Of a DNA stretch of 11,430 nucleotides, positions 5,808-10,957 are shown piece after piece. Source of the stretch: Planctomycetota bacterium (GTDB lineage Bacteria; Planctomycetota; J058; J103); assembly GCA_003694875.1 (NCBI GenBank), contig RFJN01000280.1, positions 1 through 11,430 on the forward strand. The letters are read 5' to 3'. The notes under the pieces were generated by a model that saw only the letters and a list, made by a program, of their open reading frames with translations, did not search any database and was not told where the DNA came from. The translations under genes and the position numbers were made by a program. Every line of letters starts with the position of its first letter. The stretch's first letter is position 1.

Positions 5808-7616
5808 ATGGCGGCGCGGGCGCTCACGCCCGGGGCGGGACGGGTCAAGGTGCTGCGTCGCAGCGCCCACCTCTCGGTGTTCCGGCGTGCCGACGACTTC
5901 TACGTCTACCACGATCTGTGGGGCTATCTGCTCGCCATGGACCGGCTCGCGCTCGAGCTGCTGTGGTCGTTCGATCCGCGCGGCGAACGGATCGAGACGG
6001 TGCTCGCGCGGTTTCGCGGTCGGCTGCGGCCCGAGCAGCTCGAGGGCTACGTGGCCACCTTCCGCTCGCACCGCTGCCTCGTGACGGTGCGGCGCAACGA
6101 GCGCGAGGAGCCGCTGCGCCGGGGCTATCCGGTGCTCGCGCCGTGGACGGTACTGTGGCGCCGGCCGGCCGAAGAGGGGGGCGGCGGGGCCGGTGCGGCG
6201 GTGCTCGCCTACTACGACCGGGAGCTGCGGCGGCCGGTGCTGCAGCGTCTGTCGCCCTTCGAGGCGGCGTTTCTCGACGCCTGCGAGGGGGAGAAGACGA
6301 TCGCGGCGCTCGCCGAGCAGCTCGGTCCCCGCTTCGAGATCGAGGACGCCGAGGGGCGTCTCGCGCGCTTCGTGCGCTCGCTCACCCACTCGCGGCGGCA
6401 GGTGCTCAAGCTCGCCGACCGGCCGCTGTACGAGTACCTCGCCTTCCGCCCGCCGTACCTGCGCTCCTCGATGCCGTTCGAGCGGATCGATCCCGATCGG
6501 CTGCTCGCCGGCGAGCCGCCGGAGCGGCGCGTGGTCGATCTGGCGAACTGGCACCGCGAGGAGATCGCGGACGCCGACCGGCAGTTCGAGGTCGAGGAGA
6601 CCACGCTGAGCCACATGTTCCGCGAGCCGCATCCTGCGCTCGGGGGGCGCTCGTACGGCGAGGCGTTCGCGCAGGCGCTGCTCGCCCGCCGGCTCGTGCC
6701 GGGCCGCGGCGAGGTGCTCGAGATCGGGGGCGGGGTGGGATTCTTCGCGCTGCGACTGCTCGAGACGCTGCGCCGCCACACCCCGCGGCGCTTCGCACGG
6801 CTCGGCTACACGGTGCTCGATCTCTCGCCGGTGCTGCAGGGAAGCCAGCAGCTTTTGCACGCCGCGCTCGACGGGAAGGTGCGGCACCTGCGCGCCAACG
6901 CCTCGCGTACCCTTCCGTTGCGCGACGGCTCGATCGCGCTCGCGATCTCGAACGAGGTGATCGCCGATCTCGAGACGGTGCGGGTCACCCGCACCGAGAT
7001 CGAGTCCGGACGCGCCGCCCCCGACGCGCCCGAGCCGGTGCGACGCGCGCTGGCGCTGATCGCGCGCCACCGGCTGCCGGTGGAGGATGCCCCCGAGCGG
7101 TTCTGGCTCAATCTCGGCGCGCTGTCGCTGCTCGAGGAACTGTGGCGCGTGCTCGAGCCGGGGGGCAGCGCCGTGCTGACCGAGTTCGGCGACTTCGAGC
7201 AGTACGCGATCGAGAGCACCCACCTCGGACACAGCGAGTTCTCGATCCACTTCGGCCACATGATGCACGTCGCGCGCTCGCTCGGCTTCGAGGTGGCGCG
7301 CACCGACATCATGGAGTTTTTGCAGTTCGACCCGTCGGTGCGGGTGCTCGCGACCACGCGCACCCACTTCGTCTGCCTGCAGGCGCTGCTGCAGCGTCGC
7401 GGGGTGAACCTGCAGAAGCTCGCCTACACCCGCGAGGCGTTCGAGGCGCTGTGCGGCCGCCGCATCCGGGCAGAGCAGATCGAGGGGCTGCGGTTCACAC
7501 CGGTGGGCGAGCGCGCGCTCGGGTTGCGGCCCGCCGAGTTCAAGGTGCTCGTGCTGCGCAAGCCGCGTGGCGGGGCGGCGACCGTCCCGCACAGCCGCGG
7601 AGACGGCGGGCAGTAG
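5808..7616 (+). CDS. MidA/NDUFAF7-like SAM methyltransferase with N-terminal PqqD-like winged-helix domain(s)
   Basis: 602 residues from ATG 5808, behind a G-rich site and 13 bases after the patatin stop. Residues 15-95 resemble PqqD/RRE-type winged helices (ADDFYVYHDLWGYLLAMD, LALELLWSF, ending SHRCLVTV). Residues 130-202 look like a second, more diverged copy (LQRLSPFEAAFLDACEGEKT, ending LKLAD). The methyltransferase core spans about 283-500: motif I VLEIGGGVGFFAL (303-315), the acidic ribose-binding Asp338 in YTVLDLSP, and SNEVIADLETVRV (381-393). The last stretch corresponds to the 'aNEvlDAlPv' motif of COG1565, whose mitochondrial member NDUFAF7 methylates an arginine of complex I. Substrate is unknown here. 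PqqD-like domains usually present a peptide or protein to a modifying enzyme, so a protein substrate is a reasonable guess (inference). No signal peptide or membrane helix is present. The fusion is unusual; each half is recognisable only by motif. Confidence 0.85.
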   Translation: MAARALTPGAGRVKVLRRSAHLSVFRRADDFYVYHDLWGYLLAMDRLALELLWSFDPRGERIETVLARFRGRLRPEQLEGYVATFRSHRCLVTVRRNEREEPLRRGYPVLAPWTVLWRRPAEEGGGGAGAAVLAYYDRELRRPVLQRLSPFEAAFLDACEGEKTIAALAEQLGPRFEIEDAEGRLARFVRSLTHSRRQVLKLADRPLYEYLAFRPPYLRSSMPFERIDPDRLLAGEPPERRVVDLANWHREEIADADRQFEVEETTLSHMFREPHPALGGRSYGEAFAQALLARRLVPGRGEVLEIGGGVGFFALRLLETLRRHTPRRFARLGYTVLDLSPVLQGSQQLLHAALDGKVRHLRANASRTLPLRDGSIALAISNEVIADLETVRVTRTEIESGRAAPDAPEPVRRALALIARHRLPVEDAPERFWLNLGALSLLEELWRVLEPGGSAVLTEFGDFEQYAIESTHLGHSEFSIHFGHMMHVARSLGFEVARTDIMEFLQFDPSVRVLATTRTHFVCLQALLQRRGVNLQKLAYTREAFEALCGRRIRAEQIEGLRFTPVGERALGLRPAEFKVLVLRKPRGGAATVPHSRGDGGQ

Positions 7617-7620
7617 GGGG

Positions 7621-7646
7621 CGGTCGGGGCCTGCGTGCCCGGACCG
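7621..7646 (+). terminator. Hairpin directly after the methyltransferase gene (putative terminator)
   Basis: CGGTCGGGGC (7621-7630) pairs with GCCCGGACCG (7637-7646) at nine of ten positions around a six-base loop, four bases after the stop codon. There is no T-run behind it. The 3' arm contains part of the repeated 11-mer CCGGACCGAAC. Confidence 0.45.
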
Positions 7647-7649
7647 AAC
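7639..7649. repeat. Copy 2 of intergenic 11-mer CCGGACCGAAC
   Basis: Exact copy of the word at 480-490 and 8017-8027. This one overlaps the 3' arm of the hairpin after the methyltransferase gene. Confidence 0.5.
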
Positions 7650-7754
7650 GGAACGCGAGGCATGGGGTGGCGCGGGCTGGCGCCGAACGTGGCGCTGGCA
7701 CGTACGCGGTGACGTCTCGCCGTCGCTTGGTGCCGGCGGTGCCTTGCGGTGATG

Positions 7755-7802
7755 GGCGCCACGCGGCTGCCGTACCAGGGTGCGTGGCGAGGCGCCACGC
7801 GG
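7755..7802. repeat. 12-base direct repeat and hairpin
   Basis: GGCGCCACGCGG occurs at 7755-7766 and again at 7791-7802. The second copy also forms a perfect 8-bp stem with the preceding GCGTGGCG (7782-7789) around a three-base loop, so the two copies compete for the same partner. This could allow alternative foldings if transcribed. Confidence 0.6.
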
Positions 7803-7817
7803 AGACGTCGAGACGTC
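7802..7817. repeat. Tandem 8-mer GAGACGTC x2 with distant inverted copy
   Basis: GAGACGTC at 7802-7809 is repeated directly at 7810-7817. GACGTCTC at 7711-7718 is its reverse complement; extended, 7711-7723 pairs with 7797-7809 at 11 of 13 positions, enclosing the other repeats of this gap. Confidence 0.55.
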
Positions 7818-7828
7818 GAGGGCGCAAC

Positions 7829-7846
7829 GCACGGTTCGCTCCGTGC
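7829..7846. repeat. Perfect 6-bp hairpin in the non-coding gap
   Basis: GCACGG (7829-7834) and CCGTGC (7841-7846) are separated by TTCGCT. On the plus strand the stem is followed by TTCGT. It is too short to call a terminator on its own. Confidence 0.4.
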
Positions 7847-7896
7847 TTCGTAAACCGCACACGGACCCACGCCGACCATGGGAAGCCTTGCAAGTA

Positions 7897-7931
7897 CGAC
7901 AACGAAGTCGTGGTGACGAATTCGCTTGTCG
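7897..7931. repeat. Imperfect inverted repeat with nested stem
   Basis: CGACAACGAA (7897-7906) pairs with TTCGCTTGTCG (7921-7931) with one bulged base. Inside the loop, GTC and GAC (7907-7909 with 7915-7917) can extend the stem. It sits in the low-GC centre of the gap. Confidence 0.45.
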
Positions 7932-8016
7932 AGATGGTGACAGACCCGGGGTTCCTGGGTTCCTCATTGTCTTCTCGATCCTGGCGCTGGAACGGGGGGC
8001 GCGGGAGTGCACTGCA

Positions 8017-8027
8017 CCGGACCGAAC
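8017..8027. repeat. Copy 3 of intergenic 11-mer CCGGACCGAAC
   Basis: Exact copy of the word at 480-490 and 7639-7649, 20 bases beyond the stop codon of the 99-residue protein gene. An adjoining small inverted repeat GTGCA-C-TGCAC stands at 8007-8017. Confidence 0.5.
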
Positions 8028-8034
8028 TTCAAAG

Positions 8035-8045
8035 CACCGAAGGTG
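8035..8045 (-). terminator. Small hairpin just past the minus-strand operon end (weak)
   Basis: On the minus strand CACC-TTC-GGTG begins two bases after the TGA stop and is followed by CTTTG. The stem is only four pairs, so this is a weak candidate for the 3' end of the glycosyltransferase-radical SAM operon. Confidence 0.25.
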
Positions 8046-8047
8046 GG

Positions 8048-8347
8048 TCAGTCGCCGCGGGAGGCGTGCGCGTCGTGTTCGTCGCGCGCCGCGCGCTGCC
8101 GGCGCACCTCCTCGAGCCGGCGCATGCGTTCCGCGATCTCCTCGTCCTCGGGGGCGATCGCGTGGGCGAGTTCGATCAGGTGCGCGCTCGCGTTCATGAA
8201 CACGACGCGCCCGTCGTCGAGGATCACGATCTCGCCGCCGTGTTCGCTCACGAGCTGGCAGGCGCGGTCGGGATCGAGGGCGAGATCGCCGGCGGGCTCC
8301 TCGGGCGGGTTCGGGGCCGGGGCGGGTTCGGTCGGTTCGGTCGTCAT
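8048..8347 (-). CDS. Small protein of unknown function, coupled to the radical SAM gene
   Basis: 99 residues. I do not recognise the family. The ATG overlaps the TGA of the radical SAM gene (ATGA), which makes the start certain and implies coupled translation. Residues 1-21 are Pro/Glu-rich and probably disordered (TEPTEPAPAPNPPEEPAGD). Residues 26-66 look like a small folded unit with a beta-hairpin (GGEIVILDDGRVVFMNASAH) followed by a helix. Residues 67-88 are a charged helix (EDEEIAERMRRLEEVRRQ), and the tail is polar and ends SRGD. It has one Cys (30), no signal peptide and no membrane helix. Possibilities are an accessory subunit or a substrate of the radical SAM enzyme. There is no glycine-radical motif (RVxG) and no leader/core pattern typical of a RiPP precursor, so neither is supported by sequence. 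Confidence 0.8.
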   Translation of the reverse strand: MTTEPTEPAPAPNPPEEPAGDLALDPDRACQLVSEHGGEIVILDDGRVVFMNASAHLIELAHAIAPEDEEIAERMRRLEEVRRQRAARDEHDAHASRGD

Positions 8348-9207
8348 CGGATCACCTCGATCTTGTATCGCTCGGCGAGAACGCGTGCGCGCTGCGCCTC
8401 CTCGGGGCTGCTCTGGCGGTCCATGCCGGGGACGCGTGGGGCGCGGAACAGGGGAACGTAGGGATCGAGCAGCGAGAGCGGGACGCCGGGCAACTGCTCG
8501 CGCATGCGCTGCAGCACCGGCTCGGTGCAGCACTCGATGTGGCCCGGCATGACGAGGTGGCGCACGATGGTGCGCGCGCCGCTGTCGCGCGCGCGCACGA
8601 AGTTGTGCTGCACGACCTCGGTGTAGCGTTGCAGCCCGGCGAGCCGACGGGCGCACGCGTCGTTTCCGAACTTCCAGTCCCCGAGATAGACGTCGACCAC
8701 GCCGTCGAGCAGTTCCGCCTGCTCGGCGCTGTAGTACATGTTCGAGTTCCAGACCACGCGCGTCTCGGCGGGGCACTCGCGCAGCAGCTCGAGGATCGCG
8801 AGCAGGTTCACGCTCGGCTCGCCCCCGAGCAGGTTCAGGTTGGTGGCGCCCTCGCGCTGTCGCTGCCGCACCCGCTCGGCGAACCGCCGCGGCTCGAGCA
8901 CGGTGCCGAGCCGACGCACGTTGCGCTTTTGCACCATCTCGCCGGTCATGCAGAAGATGCAGCGGAAGCTGCAGCCGGTGAGATAGACCGCGTGCGATGG
9001 TATGAGTTCGAGTTCCTCGCCGAAGTGCAGCAGCTCGTGCACCACCCGCGCCTCGGGCCCGAGGCCGCAGTCACCGATCTCGCCCGCCATGCGGTCGACG
9101 CCACAACGTCGCTCGCAGAGGGTGCAGGCGCGCATGCAGGCGCGGGCGCGTGCGATCCGGGCATCGATGTCGGCCGGTACCATGGCCGCCATCGTAGCCC
9201 GGGCCAT
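8344..9207 (-). CDS. PflX-type (COG1313) radical SAM protein
   Basis: 287 residues from the ATG at 9207; ATGs at 9192 and 9183 are alternatives, and none has a strong ribosome binding site. The radical SAM cluster motif is Cys79-x3-Cys83-x2-Cys86 (TGCSFRCIFC), and LLGGEPS (127-132) is the SAM-binding GGE motif. A second cysteine-rich stretch at Cys24, 28, 31, 35 and 47 (CTLCERRCGVDRMAGEIGDCG) and the C-terminal VRHLVMPGHIECCTEP are characteristic of the PflX group. That group is related to pyruvate formate-lyase activating enzymes, but its substrates are unknown to me. It needs a [4Fe-4S] cluster and SAM, in the cytoplasm. It lies nine bases after the glycosyltransferase stop and overlaps the next gene by ATGA, so the three genes form one operon. 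No glycyl-radical enzyme is encoded in the window. Confidence 0.9.
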   Translation of the reverse strand: MARATMAAMVPADIDARIARARACMRACTLCERRCGVDRMAGEIGDCGLGPEARVVHELLHFGEELELIPSHAVYLTGCSFRCIFCMTGEMVQKRNVRRLGTVLEPRRFAERVRQRQREGATNLNLLGGEPSVNLLAILELLRECPAETRVVWNSNMYYSAEQAELLDGVVDVYLGDWKFGNDACARRLAGLQRYTEVVQHNFVRARDSGARTIVRHLVMPGHIECCTEPVLQRMREQLPGVPLSLLDPYVPLFRAPRVPGMDRQSSPEEAQRARVLAERYKIEVIR

Positions 9208-9216
9208 GGGCGGTCG

Positions 9217-10767
9217 CTACGCGCCGGCGCCGACCTCCTGGGGGGCCGGAAGCGCGAGCGGCTCGGGCTGGGGTTCGGGGTCGTCGCCGGTGCCAAGCTT
9301 CCAGCCGAAGTGGTGGGCGAACGACAGCCACGCGACGTAGAGGAAGCCGAAGGTGAACAGTCCCACGAAGGGGAGCACGAGGAAGCGGTGCTCGTAGGCG
9401 ACCACCCCGAGCACGATCGAGAAGTAGATCCCGAAGGCGAGTTCCACGAACGGCAGCAGGCTCTTGAGGGTGGAGTAGCGCTTGCCGCGCAGCGAGCCCT
9501 TGCGCCCCTCGATCCCGTGCTTGGGCGTGCGCACGAACTCGCTCTCGTGTCCGATCAGCCCCTCGATCACCGCCTTGGCGTTGGACAGACACATCCCGAT
9601 CCCGACCGAGACGGTGAGCGGGATGTAGCGCAGCCGCTGCTTCCAGGTCTGTGGGTAGATCTCGCGCTGGGCGGCGATATAGAAGCTGAAGATCGAGGTG
9701 GTGGCGAGGGTGAAGAACGGGATGTCGATCACGAACAGCTGCGTCCAGGAGCGGTCGAACTGCAGCGTCACGACCGGGAGCATGAGCACGCACAGCAGCA
9801 CCATGAGGATGTAGGCGAAGTTCATGGTGAGCTGGTAGGCCGCCTCGATCTTGACCTTGAGCGGCACCTGCGGCGCCTTGAGGATCGTGAGCAGGCACTT
9901 GCGCATGACCTGCACCGCCCCCTTGGTCCAGCGGTGCTGCTGGGTCTTGAAGGCGTTGATGTCGGCGGGCAGTTCCGCCGGTGTGGTGTAGTCGGGCAGA
10001 TAGATGAACTTCCAGCCCTTGAGCTGCGAGCGGAACGAGAGGTCGAGGTCCTCGGTGAGGGTGTCGTGGTGCCAGCCGCCCGCCTCGTCGATCGCCTTGC
10101 GGCGCCAGATCCCCGCCGTTCCGTTGAAGTTGAAGAAGCGGCCCGAGCGGTTGCGCGCGGTCTGCTCGATCTGCAGATGCCCGTCGAGGAACACGCTCTG
10201 GATCTGGGTCAGCAGCGAGAAATCGCGGTTGAGGTGATCCCAGCGGCTCTGGACGAGGCCCACCTCGGGGTCGGTGAAGTAGTGGACCGTGCGCCGCAGG
10301 AAGTCGGGTTGCGGCACGAAGTCGGCGTCGAAGATCGCGACGAGTTCGCCGGTGGCGTGCTTGAGCCCCTCGTCGAGCGCGCCCGCCTTGAAGCCGGTGC
10401 GGTCGGTGCGGTGGTACAGCTCGATGTCGAGCCCGCGTTCCCGCCACTGCTGTACCTTGCGGCGAGCGATCTCGGTGGTGTCGTCGGTCGAGTCGTCGAG
10501 CACCTGCACCTGCAGCAGGTGGCGCGGGTAGTCGAGCCGCCCCACGGCGTCGATCAGCCGCGACAGCACGTAGCGTTCGTTGTACGAGGGAAGCTGGATC
10601 GTGACGCTCGGCAACTCGTCATCGGAGAACTGCGCCCGGGGCCGCGGCGCGTTCTTGCGGTGCTTGTAGTACAGATAGACCATCTGGTAGCGGTGAAAGC
10701 CGTAGACGGCGAGCAGGCCGACCACCGTGAGGTAGACGCACAACAGCGCCCATTCCGAGCCGGTCAC
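9217..10767 (-). CDS. Family 2 processive glycosyltransferase, CslA/cellulose synthase-like membrane protein
   Basis: 516 residues from the GTG at 10767-10765, with AGAGGGGG eight bases upstream. One N-terminal membrane helix (about 7-23) is followed by a GT-A catalytic domain (about 52-290): Asp91-Asp92 in VLDDSTDD, the DxD metal/nucleotide site Asp147-Ala-Asp149 (IFDADFVP), the base motif T238-E-D (TLTEDLDL) and Q276-QHRW, the processivity motif. About five further helices (roughly 313-335, 343-365, 380-397, 437-458, 462-485) would form a transmembrane channel. The family polymerises beta-linked hexoses from nucleotide sugars and extrudes the chain; plant CslA relatives make mannan or glucomannan. 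Which sugar is used here cannot be told. No BcsB or PilZ partner is seen; the C-terminal tail is Pro-rich. It is the first gene of an operon with a PflX-type radical SAM protein, an unusual partner, behind a good promoter. Confidence 0.93.
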   Translation of the reverse strand: MTGSEWALLCVYLTVVGLLAVYGFHRYQMVYLYYKHRKNAPRPRAQFSDDELPSVTIQLPSYNERYVLSRLIDAVGRLDYPRHLLQVQVLDDSTDDTTEIARRKVQQWRERGLDIELYHRTDRTGFKAGALDEGLKHATGELVAIFDADFVPQPDFLRRTVHYFTDPEVGLVQSRWDHLNRDFSLLTQIQSVFLDGHLQIEQTARNRSGRFFNFNGTAGIWRRKAIDEAGGWHHDTLTEDLDLSFRSQLKGWKFIYLPDYTTPAELPADINAFKTQQHRWTKGAVQVMRKCLLTILKAPQVPLKVKIEAAYQLTMNFAYILMVLLCVLMLPVVTLQFDRSWTQLFVIDIPFFTLATTSIFSFYIAAQREIYPQTWKQRLRYIPLTVSVGIGMCLSNAKAVIEGLIGHESEFVRTPKHGIEGRKGSLRGKRYSTLKSLLPFVELAFGIYFSIVLGVVAYEHRFLVLPFVGLFTFGFLYVAWLSFAHHFGWKLGTGDDPEPQPEPLALPAPQEVGAGA

Positions 10768-10807
10768 GAGCGTTTCCCCCTCTGCAGGCGCTTCGGCTGG
10801 CGAGCGC

Positions 10808-10819
10808 GCAAGCGCTTGC
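10808..10819. repeat. Perfect 12-bp palindrome in the glycosyltransferase leader
   Basis: GCAAGCGCTTGC is self-complementary over all 12 bases. It begins about 14 bases after the predicted transcription start of the glycosyltransferase operon and 41 bases before its GTG. It could be an operator for a dimeric regulator or a small RNA hairpin; the sequence alone does not decide. Confidence 0.5.
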
Positions 10820-10839
10820 CGCGAACGAATTAGCGGGCA

Positions 10840-10867
10840 ATCATAGCGCCCCGTGAGGGGGCGTCAA
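10840..10867 (-). promoter_or_regulatory. Sigma-70-type promoter of the glycosyltransferase operon, with inverted repeat in the spacer
   Basis: On the minus strand TTGACG (10867-10862) and TATGAT (10845-10840) are separated by 16 bases, each matching five of six consensus bases. Transcription would begin near 10833, about 65 bases before the GTG. An inverted repeat CGCCCC-N5-GGGGCG (10847-10863) fills the spacer and touches the -35 box, a good place for a repressor or MerR-like regulator. Together with the palindrome at 10808-10819 this suggests regulated expression. Confidence 0.65.
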
Positions 10868-10957
10868 GCGCGCGTTTCGTGGGGCCGCGGCGTGACGGAC
10901 TGCTTGCCGCTGCGGCTACCATGGAGCAAACGGAGGCGGCAGCGAGGGCAGCGACCG

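Larger units (their letters stand above)
7617..8047. other. 431-bp gene-free, repeat-rich gap between convergent operons
   Basis: The gap lies between the stop of the methyltransferase gene (plus) and the stop of the 99-residue protein gene (minus). No reading frame in it has a ribosome binding site, domain or plausible composition. Its centre is less GC-rich than the surroundings: I count 54 G or C in 7881-7980, while the flanking genes are near 70 percent. It is dense in structure: hairpins at 7621-7646, 7782-7800, 7829-7846 and 7897-7931, a 12-base direct repeat, a tandem 8-mer GAGACGTC with an inverted copy at 7711-7718, and a tandem GGGTTCCT (7949-7964). It could be a remnant of a mobile element, a non-coding RNA, or a double terminator region; I cannot decide. 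Confidence 0.6.

Noticed and set aside
3638..5848. 736-codon open frame on the minus strand
   Set aside because: It is antisense to the patatin gene, which has clear catalytic motifs; the frame has no ribosome binding site and no family character.
7540..7902. 120- to 150-codon minus-strand frames in the 431-bp gap
   Set aside because: They run into the antisense of the methyltransferase gene, lack a ribosome binding site and have Arg/Pro/Ala-rich composition without domains.
5673..8012. 779-codon open frame on the minus strand
   Set aside because: Antisense to the methyltransferase gene; its His/Arg/Glu/Gln-rich translation is typical of a complement-strand shadow.
8048..8347. The 99-residue protein as a RiPP precursor or spare glycyl-radical subunit
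   Set aside because: It has no leader/core boundary, Cys- or Gly-rich core or repeated core, and no RVxG-type glycyl-radical motif. It remains simply unknown.
8539..10833. 764-codon open frame on the plus strand
   Set aside because: Antisense to the radical SAM and glycosyltransferase genes, both identified by several motifs; composition is shadow-like.
10892..10922. mnmA promoter GTGACG...TACCAT
   Set aside because: The boxes match only four of six bases each and are 19 bases apart; not strong enough to report.
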